A stretch of 9,931 nucleotides of DNA from Thermoplasmatota archaeon (lineage in GTDB: Archaea > Thermoplasmatota > Thermoplasmata > UBA10834). Shown piece by piece: positions 1 to 7,262 of the stretch; positions within the stretch are counted from its first letter, which is position 1; every line of letters begins with the position of its first letter. The translations under genes and the position numbers were made by a program. The notes under the pieces were generated by a model, which did not search any database, was not told the DNA's origin, and saw only the letters and a program-made list of their open reading frames with translations. Where the stretch lies: NCBI GenBank assembly GCA_022848805.1, contig JAJISI010000040.1, forward strand, positions 285 through 10,215. The letters run 5' to 3'.

Positions 1-256
1 GCTGCGGGAAGGCATATGACTGGTACTCCTCCAAGGATCCGTTGAGCATGAGCTCCTCGAGGGAGTGGCTCGGCGTCAAAGGCAGGTATATGCCAAGGCC
101 AGTGTGCAGGCCCTCGGTGATCATCGAAGTTCCGAGTCCGATAACAGCTGTGTTGTAAGCATCCAGGACGGCTTCGCAGGCCGCCTTCACCGCTGGGTTG
201 GCCACGTTCTGCGCGAGGCTGTCGATGAACGCGCCAAGGTCGACCCTTGAGATCAT
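1..256 (-). CDS. C-terminal fragment of a C11 (clostripain-like) peptidase, cut by the window edge
   Basis: An open frame starts at an ATG (254-256) and runs off the left edge; 85 codons are visible. An in-frame TGA lies five codons upstream of the ATG, so it does not extend much further. The visible protein begins MISRVDLGAFIDSL, continues with a helical stretch, then a GLGIYLPL segment. This order matches the last ~90 residues of the complete C11 protein at 4796-5953, which has FVDLYDLAYHL, a helix, GGITLYW and a final acidic/aromatic tail. The catalytic His/Cys region that should precede it is absent: the sequence upstream is the cupin gene 42 bp away. It is therefore probably a 5'-truncated remnant or a stand-alone C-terminal module. 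The start codon has no clear ribosome binding site. The homology is judged by eye, so confidence is moderate to low. Confidence 0.45.
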   Translation of the reverse strand, partial: MISRVDLGAFIDSLAQNVANPAVKAACEAVLDAYNTAVIGLGTSMITEGLHTGLGIYLPLTPSHSLEELMLNGSLEEYQSYAFPQ

Positions 257-298
257 GGCTATCCGCTCGCATCAGCAGAACATGAAGGGAATCACGAG

Positions 299-742
299 TC
301 ACTCGATGAGCCTCAACATCTCTATCTCGCGCATCTTCGCGTCCTTCGGAGGTTGAGTCTTCCCCCAGAAGAATGTACCAGGTATCTTCCCTGTGTTCTG
401 CACCATGTATTTCCACTCAGGAAGGTAAGAGACGACATCACCCTCTCTGAGGACGATCTTCTTAGCTTCCCGCTTCCTGAGGCTCTCGACATCCTTGCCG
501 TACCAGACGGTGAACTCGCCCTGTACGATGTGGTAGAACTCAAACGCTCGCCCGTACCACTCGTCCGCTGTTCCATCGTCCTCTGATTCTGTTGAGAAGA
601 CAATTGTGGTAAGACCTGGTTCCATGAAGTAGAGACCCAAGTCCCATGCCTCGTTTGACACGTACTTGGTAAGCATCCCGTCTCTGTACACCTCGGTCTT
701 GACATTCTCCACCCTCGTCACACTCGGTTCCGAATCATCCAT
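299..742 (-). CDS. Small cupin-fold protein, probably without the usual metal site
   Basis: A 147-residue single-domain protein. A cupin core is visible: EFYHIVQGEFTVWYG (about 68-82) as the first beta-barrel motif and GDVVSYLPEWKYMVQNTG (101-118) as the second. The conserved Glu of motif 1 (E68), the turn Gly (G75), G101, P108 and N116 are in place. The histidines that normally bind metal are not: the HxH positions are occupied by W62 and G64, and the motif 2 His is Y112. Function is therefore unclear; it may bind a small molecule without metal or use other ligands. Its start is well supported by an AGGAGG Shine-Dalgarno sequence (751-756 on the plus strand) eight bases upstream. It lies 30 bp downstream of the M24 peptidase gene on the same strand, which suggests a two-gene operon. 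No signal peptide is seen, so it should be cytosolic. Confidence 0.8.
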   Translation of the reverse strand: MDDSEPSVTRVENVKTEVYRDGMLTKYVSNEAWDLGLYFMEPGLTTIVFSTESEDDGTADEWYGRAFEFYHIVQGEFTVWYGKDVESLRKREAKKIVLREGDVVSYLPEWKYMVQNTGKIPGTFFWGKTQPPKDAKMREIEMLRLIE

Positions 743-750
743 TACACACT

Positions 751-776
751 CCTCCTAAGTTGACCTGATCGGTCAA
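751..776 (-). promoter_or_regulatory. Intercistronic inverted repeat plus strong ribosome binding site
   Basis: Between the M24 and cupin genes there is a perfect 6-bp inverted repeat (arms TTGACC at 760-765 and GGTCAA at 771-776, 5-nt spacer). It overlaps the M24 stop codon (773-775). In the minus-strand transcript it is followed after three bases by AGGAGG, the cupin ribosome binding site. The RBS assignment is firm. A role of the hairpin in coupling, processing or repression is inference. Confidence 0.55.
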
Positions 777-1936
777 TACCACAGCTCCCTGGCAATCGTG
801 GAGAGAGGCTCCCCTCCGCTCTTGTTGACCACGAACTCGTCCTCGATCTGGATATAGCCGAGTCCCTTCACATAGATCTGGGGCTCTACGGATATGACCA
901 TGTTCTTCTCCAGCTTCCTATCTGCGTACATGCGATCGTTCTTGATGTACTCGTATCCGACGAAAGGCCACTCATGGACCTCAAGGCCGACGCCGTGGCC
1001 TATACCGGAGAAATCGCCTTCGAATGTCCGCTCCATCTCCTCGGTCACGGCCTTGTTCACCTCGGATGCCATGATTCCTGGTACCATCGATCGCCTTGCG
1101 ACCTCCTCGGCTTCCACCAGTCGCTCGTACAGATCGACATGCCGGTCGCTCGGCTTCCCGAGGCAGAACGACCTCGCGATGTCGCAGCAATATCCGTTGA
1201 ACATGGTTCCGAAATCGAGATTCCATGGGTCGCCCCTCCTGAGCTTCCGCCGACCACAGTACCACCACCATTCAAGGTGCTTCTGATTCTTGCCTGACGT
1301 CACCATCGTGTTGTGTGGAAATCCCTCGGAGCCCCTCAGTCGGCAGACCCTCTCCACTTCTGCGACTATCTCCGCCTCACTCATCCCGGATCTGGCGTAT
1401 CCGAGTGCCGCTTCAAAGCCGGTCTTCGCTATCCCTGACGCTTTTCTGATGGAATCTATTTCGAACTCAGTCTTCACCGCGCGTTCATCCTCCAGTATCT
1501 CGGAAGCCTCCACGAGCTTGCACGGACCCAGGCTCCTCTTGAGTCGGCCCTTCAGTCCGGCGGGCGTCGACGAGTTGCCCACGAGGCCGATCCTCTTCAG
1601 CCTCGGCGTCGCTCCGTCCAGGAACTCCATCAGTGTGGCGACGGGGTCCCGCGCACCGACAACATTCTCGATCCAGGTGCAATCGCTTGGAAAGTAGTCT
1701 GCAGAGTCTATCTGCAGAAGCGGATCCACGTTCTTCTCGGCTGGAAGAAGAACCATCGTGTCACCGAAGTATGGCTCGTAGCCAGAAACATACAGCACGT
1801 GACCTCTCTGCCCATATCTCATGCTGCCAGGTGAGGAGAATATCGCCAGGGCGTCCAATCCACGGTCGAGCATTCTTCTGCGAATCCTACGCACTCGTCT
1901 TGTGAACTCACCCGATGGGAATCGCAGCCCATGCAT
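773..1936 (-). CDS. M24-family metallopeptidase (Xaa-Pro dipeptidase/creatinase-like)
   Basis: A 387-residue protein with a creatinase-type N-terminal domain (about 10-150) followed by the pita-bread catalytic domain (about 155-387). All five dinuclear metal ligands of the M24 family can be placed: D241 and D252 in NLDFGTMFNGYCCDIARSF, H314 in GIGHGVGLEVHEWP, E351 in ISVEPQIY and E365 in YIQIEDEF. The second motif histidine is H321. Length and layout suit Xaa-Pro dipeptidases and related hydrolases; substrate cannot be assigned because creatinases and other M24 enzymes share these residues. No signal peptide or membrane segment is visible, so it should act in the cytosol, plausibly on imported peptides. 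The ATG at 1934-1936 has no visible ribosome binding site; a T-rich AACCTTTTTC about 29 bp upstream (1961-1970) is a weak possible promoter, consistent with leaderless initiation. The cupin gene follows 30 bp downstream. Confidence 0.88.
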   Translation of the reverse strand: MHGLRFPSGEFTRRVRRIRRRMLDRGLDALAIFSSPGSMRYGQRGHVLYVSGYEPYFGDTMVLLPAEKNVDPLLQIDSADYFPSDCTWIENVVGARDPVATLMEFLDGATPRLKRIGLVGNSSTPAGLKGRLKRSLGPCKLVEASEILEDERAVKTEFEIDSIRKASGIAKTGFEAALGYARSGMSEAEIVAEVERVCRLRGSEGFPHNTMVTSGKNQKHLEWWWYCGRRKLRRGDPWNLDFGTMFNGYCCDIARSFCLGKPSDRHVDLYERLVEAEEVARRSMVPGIMASEVNKAVTEEMERTFEGDFSGIGHGVGLEVHEWPFVGYEYIKNDRMYADRKLEKNMVISVEPQIYVKGLGYIQIEDEFVVNKSGGEPLSTIARELWY

Positions 1937-2031
1937 CGAGCCGTGATTGGATTGCTCAGTGAAAAAGGTTGACGCAACGCTACTGGAAATACCACATTCA
2001 GCCGAGACGACAGAGCCCCCACTGGACTCAA

Positions 2032-2047
2032 CCGACTTCCCAGTCGG
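2032..2047 (-). other. Short perfect hairpin in the M28-M24 gap
   Basis: The 166-bp gap between the M28 stop and the M24 start contains a 6-bp perfect inverted repeat, CCGACT and AGTCGG, around a four-base loop that reads GGGA in the minus-strand transcript, a GNRA-type tetraloop. No T-run follows, so a classical terminator is not supported. It may be a processing or stability element, or chance. Apart from this I see nothing else convincing in the gap. Confidence 0.3.
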
Positions 2048-2102
2048 AGCTGACCGCCGCCAGGTACGTCGCGCTGAGACGGCACCGATAATGGACGGAT
2101 AT

Positions 2103-4262
2103 TCAGACGAGGACTGCGGAGAGTGTACTCCCCGCCTCTTTCCACGCCCATTCGAGGGTCAGAAGGTCTTCCTGCAGCCATGGGATCAGGATATCATCTC
2201 TCATGTCCTCAAGAATGAGCTGGGCATCGCTATCGGTAAGGGTTTCACTCGTGAGTCCCAAGTAGACCCAGTAGACATCCAGATATGCCTGCTGCTGGTC
2301 GAAATCGTCGGCCCAGTACATCTCGTCATTTATCATCCAGCTCATCACCAGCTCATAGGTCTCAAGGCTGCAAACTGGGGCCCAATCCATCGTGTATATC
2401 CCACGAAGCGCGGCAATCGCGTTGTTGGTGGAGCCTGCAGATAGGTCGGTGATCGCATCGCTTAGACTGACATAGTCATGCACATGCTGGGTCGGACGGA
2501 GGAAGACGTCCCAAGAGCCCATCGAGCCGCCCTGACCGATGGACCACGAGTTGATGATTCGACGAGCGTCGATCAGAGCGTCGTTCAGAACACCGGCCTC
2601 CGCGGCGATCACAGCCCGCTCTTCTTCGGTCTGAGCGGCCTCGTAAGCATCACGCAGATCATCCGCATAGCTGTTAATCGCCATCACATCGTCTCTCAGG
2701 TCTCTCAACGCTACTTCCACGCGGTCGAACAACTCGGCCTCCGATGGAACTGACGGCGCTTGTGACTTAACGCACGTGGACATCCAATTCACCGTTGGCA
2801 TGAAGTCAATCGGCAGGACCAGAGTCGTGTCCGACCTGATAGCCATCAGTGCATAGAAGTCGAGAATGTCCTTGATAGACTCAGAGCTGGATTGCGTGAG
2901 GTCATCGAGCTGGGTATGATAGTAAGCGTCTATGCCCTCGACCCACGACGCCTGCACGGCGGAGCCTCCGGCGATCGCGGTGAACGACCAGGCGTCAGTA
3001 TACGGATAGACTGGGTTACACCAGGTTGCATCCACCTTGGAATCCGTGATGGCTTCCTTCACGAAATCGTTGATCTCCCAGGTATTCTCCAGCCAATAAG
3101 GTCCGTTCGTCTTCTCGAAACCGACCATATCTGCGTTAAGGTTCAAGACCAAACCATCACCAATCTCTGGATGCGCACATACGAACTCGTAGGATCCGAC
3201 GATCCAGCTGTACCAATCAGATGGGCCGCCGTATTCCTCGGCACCGAACGAGCAGAACACCAATGTCCTTTCGTTCACGAAGGTCCCATCAGCTCTGGAC
3301 TCGGAGAACAGCCTCGCGAGTTCAAGCACGGTAGCCACTCCGGAGCAGTCATCGTTCGTGCCCGACCACCACGTGTCGATGTGTGCCGAGAATACTATGT
3401 ACTCATCGGGGTGGACCGAACCGTTCAGATAACCAACGACGTTCGCCGATTGGGCGTTCTCCGCGGATATCAGGTCGACCGAGCCGTCAATCTGGACGGT
3501 CACAGGGTCGTGCTGCATCAAATCCAGGATCCGTTGAGCCGAATCCCGAGATATGGAGAGCGCGGGCAGAGAGCCGCCGACCCCATCCTGTTTGATGCCG
3601 TCCGACGCCGGGTACTGATTGTAGTAACCATAGAATATCGCCGCCGACGCGCCGTGAAGTGCGATTTCCTCGATTGTGATACTCGGATACGGGATCACGT
3701 TGTCATCTCTCAGCACGAGCGCGATCGCGCCATCGAGGTCGCCTATCGCGTCGAGCTCAGTCAGAGTTCCAAGTCCAATATCCACCACTTGTGCGGTCAG
3801 GCTCTTGCCGTCATTCGAGTTCCCGAAATAGTAGGGCTCGCCATCCTGCGTTCCCCAGATGGAGTAGCAGCCACCATAGGTCGTTGTCGGTATCTCTTCC
3901 ACCTCAGGGGAGGTGATGCCCAAGGTTGTCCCGTGATGAACCCAGCTTGAAGTGGAGAATGGCTCGATGACGACTTCGTCAAGGCTCATGTCCGTAAAAC
4001 GGCTGAAGACATATTGCTGTGCGAACAGTTCTTCGGCCGTCCCTCCCAGCTTTTCACCTAGGCTCGCAAGATATTCAAGTTCGGACCAGGCGTTGTCAAC
4101 ATCAATCCCAGCGAGAACCGCGACCTCATCCTGCGTCATGCCTCCAGAGCCGGACGCGGACGATACGCGGTCACCACGGGCTTCGATCGTCCCGGGCAAA
4201 AGAGCGACGAGTACCAATGTCAAACACAAAGCCAACGCTAGCATTTTCTTTTCGAAGACCAT
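2103..4262 (-). CDS. Exported M28-family zinc peptidase with protease-associated domain
   Basis: A 719-residue protein with an N-terminal signal peptide (MVFEKK, then a hydrophobic stretch 7-23, likely cleavage near IEARG), a protease-associated domain (about 155-250, with LDGAIALVLRDD and HGASAAIFYGYY) and an M28 catalytic domain (about 270-480). The zinc ligands and catalytic residues are all visible: H294 and D296 in FSAHIDTW, D304 in GTNDDCSG, catalytic E342 and ligand E343 in GAEEYGG, D378 in NLNADMVG and H449 in AYYHTQLDD. A helical C-terminal extension (about 505-705) of unknown role follows; no C-terminal anchor is seen, so the enzyme is probably secreted. Expected activity is release of N-terminal amino acids or dipeptides from peptides; exact specificity is open. 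The start is supported by GGGGGT eight bases upstream of the ATG. It is transcribed divergently from the C11 peptidase gene. Confidence 0.9.
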   Translation of the reverse strand: MVFEKKMLALALCLTLVLVALLPGTIEARGDRVSSASGSGGMTQDEVAVLAGIDVDNAWSELEYLASLGEKLGGTAEELFAQQYVFSRFTDMSLDEVVIEPFSTSSWVHHGTTLGITSPEVEEIPTTTYGGCYSIWGTQDGEPYYFGNSNDGKSLTAQVVDIGLGTLTELDAIGDLDGAIALVLRDDNVIPYPSITIEEIALHGASAAIFYGYYNQYPASDGIKQDGVGGSLPALSISRDSAQRILDLMQHDPVTVQIDGSVDLISAENAQSANVVGYLNGSVHPDEYIVFSAHIDTWWSGTNDDCSGVATVLELARLFSESRADGTFVNERTLVFCSFGAEEYGGPSDWYSWIVGSYEFVCAHPEIGDGLVLNLNADMVGFEKTNGPYWLENTWEINDFVKEAITDSKVDATWCNPVYPYTDAWSFTAIAGGSAVQASWVEGIDAYYHTQLDDLTQSSSESIKDILDFYALMAIRSDTTLVLPIDFMPTVNWMSTCVKSQAPSVPSEAELFDRVEVALRDLRDDVMAINSYADDLRDAYEAAQTEEERAVIAAEAGVLNDALIDARRIINSWSIGQGGSMGSWDVFLRPTQHVHDYVSLSDAITDLSAGSTNNAIAALRGIYTMDWAPVCSLETYELVMSWMINDEMYWADDFDQQQAYLDVYWVYLGLTSETLTDSDAQLILEDMRDDILIPWLQEDLLTLEWAWKEAGSTLSAVLV

Positions 4263-4329
4263 CTCTGTCTACCCCCAACCGTGGCGGAAACCGTGCTTCG
4301 CTTCCCACCTCCGCGGTGATGGAAATACG

Positions 4330-4339
4330 TATAGTTAAA
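4330..4339 (-). promoter_or_regulatory. Candidate TATA box of the M28 peptidase gene
   Basis: On the minus strand the sequence TTTAACTATA lies about 70 bp upstream of the M28 ATG. A start point about 25 bp downstream would leave a leader of roughly 45 nt that contains the GGGGGT ribosome binding site. The assignment rests on position and A/T content only. Confidence 0.4.
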
Positions 4340-4416
4340 TGATTCATGTTCGAAAATAGGCCTAACTTGTCCGAAATCGATAGGGGTTTGTGCCTCTGGT
4401 TGCTCGATTCTTCAGC

Positions 4417-4424
4417 TATATTTA
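4417..4424 (+). promoter_or_regulatory. TATA-like box in the divergent intergenic region
   Basis: TATATTTA, in an A/T-rich island within the 530-bp region between the M28 and C11 genes. It could drive a plus-strand transcript beginning near 4445, far upstream of the C11 start. On the minus strand it reads TAAATATA and could be a second, distal M28 promoter. Direction cannot be decided from sequence. Confidence 0.35.
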
Positions 4425-4670
4425 CAAACGTTAATCAAACACACATGAATCCATGGATGAGAGGCACAGAATCATCGGCTCGATTAATACTGACAAAAGA
4501 GGTTCCATTAGCTAGACCCTAGTCTCGACCGAGGAGGAAATGTGTTCAAACACGAACATTTCGTTCATGCTTCCATCGTTAACCCAGCATCCTAAATCGG
4601 TGGCCGAGAACGGCTTCGATCGGATTCCCGGGTTCTCCAAGGGTCTGGGTACATCTCGACTGTACAATAG

Positions 4671-4691
4671 TGGTTGTTTCCGAAGCAACCA
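4671..4691. repeat. Hyphenated dyad upstream of the C11 peptidase gene
   Basis: Arms TGGTTGTTTC (4671-4680) and GAAGCAACCA (4682-4691) around a single C. The arms are complementary at nine of ten positions, and the mismatch would be a G-U pair in RNA. It lies about 105 bp before the C11 ATG. It could be a regulator operator or an RNA hairpin; neither can be shown here. Confidence 0.45.
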
Positions 4692-4795
4692 TAACGAAGT
4701 TATCAGATGTAAAGAACTTCAAATACCGTGGTTCACGTACTCCTCTGCGTGGGAACCGAGTAGCTCGTGTGTTCCCATAGGGGATATGATTGAGC

Positions 4796-5953
4796 ATGAG
4801 AAGAAGTAGAGTAAGTATGTTGAGTGTGGCCCTGGTGGCCGTGCTTGTGGTGCCTGGAATGTTGATGGCAGCACCCGTCAGCAAAGCGGAGAACGCATCT
4901 TGGACGTTCGCAATCTACGTAGCGGCCGACAACAGTCTTGAGCCCTACTGGGAGACAACGACGCTGCCGTTCCTGCAGTCTGTCCCTGCGAGCGACGATG
5001 TTAACCTAGTCGCCATGTTGGACATGAGGTCCACATCCGGTATTGAGATCGTGAAGGTTTCGGGATCCACTGTCACTACCGTAGCGACATATGCAGAGAT
5101 GGACACAGGAGACCCCGCTACGCTCACGTGGTGGATAGACCAGGCAACGACGCTCTGGCCATCGACGAATTTCGCGATGAGCCTCTGGGACCACGGCGCC
5201 GGATGGAAGTACATATGCGCTGACGACACGTCGGAGAGTCATATAAACATGACCAGTCTGGAGAGCGCGATCGCGGACTCAGGGGACATGATCGACGTGC
5301 TCGCGTTCGACGCATGCAACATGGCCATGGCAGAGGTCGCCTACGCCGTCTCCCTGACCGACCTTGTCCAGTACATGGTAGCATCGGAGGAGTACGGGCC
5401 CGGAGACGGCCTCCCGCTAGACGACATCCTCACGACTCTGGTCAACAACCCGACGATGACGCCGCAAGAGCTCGGAGCCGTCATGGTCGAGGAGTGGGGG
5501 ATCCATTACGGAAAGACCAACGGAGGAAGGATGACCCTTGCCTCAATCGATGTCGCCGAGTTCGGAGCTCGCATGGGCAACTTCAACAACTGGTCGGCTA
5601 GGATGTTGGAGATGTTGCCGACATACCAGAGTGACTACGAGAGTGCGGCTCAGAGGGCTCACTGGATGACGTCGTATCCGTGCTTCGTAGACCTGTACGA
5701 CCTCGCATACCACCTGCTGGACGATAGTGACATCACGGACGCGACCCTGAGATCGTTGACCGCGCAGGTGCAGGCCGATGTGCTGGCATATGTGGCCGAC
5801 TTCGCGGGCGGACCAAAGATGGACGATTGCGGAGGAATCACGCTCTACTGGGCAGACGGCACTGACTGGAACTGGGACGGAGAGGCCTACCTGGACACTC
5901 AGTTCGCGACCGACACTGGCTGGGGCGATTTCCTCGGAGCGATCAACGCCTAG
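4796..5953 (+). CDS. Exported C11 (clostripain-like) cysteine peptidase
   Basis: From the ATG at 4796 the protein has 385 residues. A signal peptide is clear: MRRSRVSM followed by a hydrophobic core (9-26) and a likely cleavage site before ENASW. The mature part opens with WTFAIYVAADNSLE, the usual start of the C11 fold. The catalytic dyad is H133 in SLWDHGAGW and C174 in LAFDACNMAMAEVAY. The C-terminal region (about 295-380, VDLYDLAYHL ... GGITLYW ... WGDFL) is typical of the family. Clostripain-type enzymes cleave after basic residues, but specificity here is not shown. A TTG six bases earlier (4790) is an alternative start; the ATG is preferred because GGGGAT lies about ten bases before it. 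No membrane anchor follows the signal peptide, so the enzyme is likely secreted and may cooperate with the divergently encoded M28 peptidase. Confidence 0.9.
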   Translation: MRRSRVSMLSVALVAVLVVPGMLMAAPVSKAENASWTFAIYVAADNSLEPYWETTTLPFLQSVPASDDVNLVAMLDMRSTSGIEIVKVSGSTVTTVATYAEMDTGDPATLTWWIDQATTLWPSTNFAMSLWDHGAGWKYICADDTSESHINMTSLESAIADSGDMIDVLAFDACNMAMAEVAYAVSLTDLVQYMVASEEYGPGDGLPLDDILTTLVNNPTMTPQELGAVMVEEWGIHYGKTNGGRMTLASIDVAEFGARMGNFNNWSARMLEMLPTYQSDYESAAQRAHWMTSYPCFVDLYDLAYHLLDDSDITDATLRSLTAQVQADVLAYVADFAGGPKMDDCGGITLYWADGTDWNWDGEAYLDTQFATDTGWGDFLGAINA

Positions 5954-5974
5954 CGCAAAACCTTAAGAACACCG

Positions 5975-6012
5975 GAGAGGGAGGCGGACGGCCCCCCTCT
6001 CTAAACTCTTTT
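5975..6012 (+). terminator. Terminator-like hairpin after the C11 gene
   Basis: GAGAGGG (5975-5981) pairs with CCCTCTC (5995-6001), with a further GGC/GCC inside the stem, and is followed by TAAACTCTTTT. It lies about 20 bp after the C11 stop, in the gap between convergent genes. Confidence 0.5.
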
Positions 6013-6039
6013 CCACCCATGATGATCGCAGTGGCCGCC

Positions 6040-6078
6040 ACCCTATGGATAAAGATAAGAGGGGGGAGGCGGGCCCTA
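6040..6078 (-). terminator. Pyrimidine-rich tract after the GAF-like gene
   Basis: Just downstream of the minus-strand stop the transcript would read a C-rich block and then CTCTTATCTTTATCC, a plausible archaeal-type termination tract. The element shares GGGAGGCGG (6064-6072) with the terminator-like hairpin on the other side of the gap (5979-5987), in the same orientation. Confidence 0.3.
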
Positions 6079-6714
6079 TCACGTTTCAGAAAATGTCAGC
6101 GCGATGCCCAAGACCGATGCCAGCAGCTCTAGGCACTTGATGGTATGAACATCCGGGAACTTGCCGTCGGTTGTGCCTGAGATTTCTATCCATCCAAGAA
6201 TCGTGCCACCCTTGCCGAGGATCTTCACGTCGATATAGTCGCCTTCTATCGTTTCGTCCAGAGATTTGCGCGAAGACTGCAACATCAACTCTCTATCGAA
6301 GGTGCTCTCCTCGTCTTTGCCGTAGGGATTGTCCTCTGCGAGGAACAACCGAGTCAGGTTGCTTATCTGCGCGGACGTGTAGAGTTCTGGATCTTCAAAC
6401 TGTTCGAGAGTATAGGCGAGTTGCCTATGAGCCTTCCATGAAGTGTCACTCAAGCCAGACATAACCTCATACCTGTATAGTCCGTCAGATCGACTCCTCA
6501 GGCCCATGGTGACTTCCTTGACCCAGAACTTGTCTCGGATCACATCGGCAGCACTCTGGAGAAACTCAGGCATGCTCAATTGCTGGTCTGCAAGAGCGGA
6601 AATCAATGATTGCACACAATCGAGGCGCTCGTTCGCAGGGTTAGCGCGGTCATACTGGTAGCTCAGACTCATCCTTTTCTTGATCAGCTCAGGATCGATC
6701 GTCTTGACGTCCAT
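6079..6714 (-). CDS. GAF-like domain protein
   Basis: A 211-residue soluble protein with no signal peptide. Residues 1-45 are helical; about 45-207 resemble a single GAF domain: MPEFLQSAADVIRDKF as the opening helix, VTMGLRSRSDGLYRYEVMSG as the first strands, and YIDVKILGKGGTILGWIEISG followed by a closing helix (about 188-207, TIKCLELLASVLGIAL). GAF domains bind small ligands or mediate dimer formation in signalling proteins. There is no kinase, cyclase, HTH or receiver domain attached, so this would be a stand-alone sensor or a partner of another protein. The family call is by eye. The ATG at 6712-6714 lies about 30 bp after a TATA-like sequence and shows no ribosome binding site, suggesting a very short leader or leaderless mRNA. 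It converges on the C11 gene. Confidence 0.65.
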   Translation of the reverse strand: MDVKTIDPELIKKRMSLSYQYDRANPANERLDCVQSLISALADQQLSMPEFLQSAADVIRDKFWVKEVTMGLRSRSDGLYRYEVMSGLSDTSWKAHRQLAYTLEQFEDPELYTSAQISNLTRLFLAEDNPYGKDEESTFDRELMLQSSRKSLDETIEGDYIDVKILGKGGTILGWIEISGTTDGKFPDVHTIKCLELLASVLGIALTFSET

Positions 6715-6738
6715 AGCTAGCCCAACCCGGCGAAGCTC

Positions 6739-6748
6739 TTAGATTATT
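6739..6748 (-). promoter_or_regulatory. Candidate TATA box of the GAF-like gene
   Basis: AATAATCTAA on the minus strand, centred about 30 bp upstream of the ATG at 6714. This spacing predicts transcription starting within a few bases of the start codon. Confidence 0.4.
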
Positions 6749-6894
6749 CTCCGCGATGAAGGGGAAATGGGTTTCCAATAGATTGTACTTTCTCTGTAAT
6801 GAGGGCTCTTGTCGCCATGGCCAGGCCAAGGCTCGAACGGGTTCAGAGCCCGACGATGGGAACCAGAGACGTGATTACGGGCTATGGATAGGGG

Positions 6895-6968
6895 CGGGCC
6901 CGGTGGGATTCGAACCCACGTCGTCGGCTCCGAAGGCCAAAAGGATATCCGGACTACCCTACGGGCCC
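6895..6968 (-). tRNA. tRNA-Arg (anticodon UCG)
   Basis: A 74-nt cloverleaf folds on the minus strand. The acceptor stem is GGGCCCG with CGGGCCC and discriminator G; the T arm is GTGGG-TTCGAAT-CCCAC. The anticodon arm is TTGGC-CTTCGGA-GCCGA, giving anticodon TCG, which reads CGA (arginine). The D stem GGGT/ATCC contains one G-U pair. No intron is present. The 3' CCA is not encoded (CCC follows), so it must be added after transcription. Confidence 0.95.
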
Positions 6969-6990
6969 GAGACTGGTGATTGGACAGCCC

Positions 6991-7005
6991 CATTATAGTC
7001 TTTGG
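6991..7005 (-). promoter_or_regulatory. BRE/TATA promoter of the tRNA-Arg gene
   Basis: On the minus strand CCAAAG is followed by ACTATAATG. The TATA-like core is centred about 27 bp before the tRNA 5' end, the expected distance for an archaeal RNA polymerase promoter. Confidence 0.65.
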
Positions 7006-7262
7006 CGAAGTCGTTCGAGTGTCACGAGTACTCCGAAGCAAGGAATTCGGGAGCAGGGTGGGTCGACATAGAGAATACGAAGGCATCTCTGTTCCGGGCC
7101 GATAAATCTGACACGCATATTTCCTTGCGAACGGCAGAAATCGTTGCTCATCCGACATCATTTGGCAGCGGAAAGGGTGAATCACCGTCTCGGAGTCTAT
7201 GGCTTCAATGGAAACTAGTCAGATAAGAGGACATATATATATTCGGTGCATCGATTACAAGA

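Larger units (their letters stand above)
4263..4795. other. Divergent intergenic region between the M28 and C11 genes
   Basis: About 530 bp without a convincing protein gene. It holds a candidate M28 promoter (4330-4339), a TATA-like box (4417-4424), a 25-codon ORF just downstream of that box (4445-4522), a near-perfect 10-bp-arm dyad (4671-4691), and a weak A/T-rich stretch CTTCAAATAC near 4717-4726 that might serve the C11 gene. An ORF at 4540-4809 has an AGGAGG just two bases before its ATG but an unconvincing, serine- and cysteine-rich product that overlaps the C11 start. Confidence 0.6.

Noticed and set aside
299..1936. A DMSP-lyase operon, since both cupin and M24 folds include known DMSP lyases
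   Set aside because: The cupin lacks the metal histidines needed for that activity and the M24 protein shows only general family residues; nothing points to DMSP specifically.
2892..3950. 352-codon plus-strand ORF antisense to the M28 peptidase gene
   Set aside because: The opposite strand encodes a complete M28 enzyme with signal peptide and all ligands; the antisense product has no recognisable motif and an odd Arg/His/Val-rich composition.
4540..4809. 89-codon ORF preceded by AGGAGG
   Set aside because: The AGGAGG is only two bases from the ATG, the product is serine/cysteine-rich without any fold signal, and it overlaps the start of the C11 gene.
6739..7185. 148-codon minus-strand ORF
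   Set aside because: It runs straight through the tRNA-Arg gene and its promoter.
7002..7226. 74-codon ORF between the tRNA and the zinc-ribbon gene
   Set aside because: It needs a TTG start inside the upstream region of the tRNA promoter, has no ribosome binding site and shows no motif.
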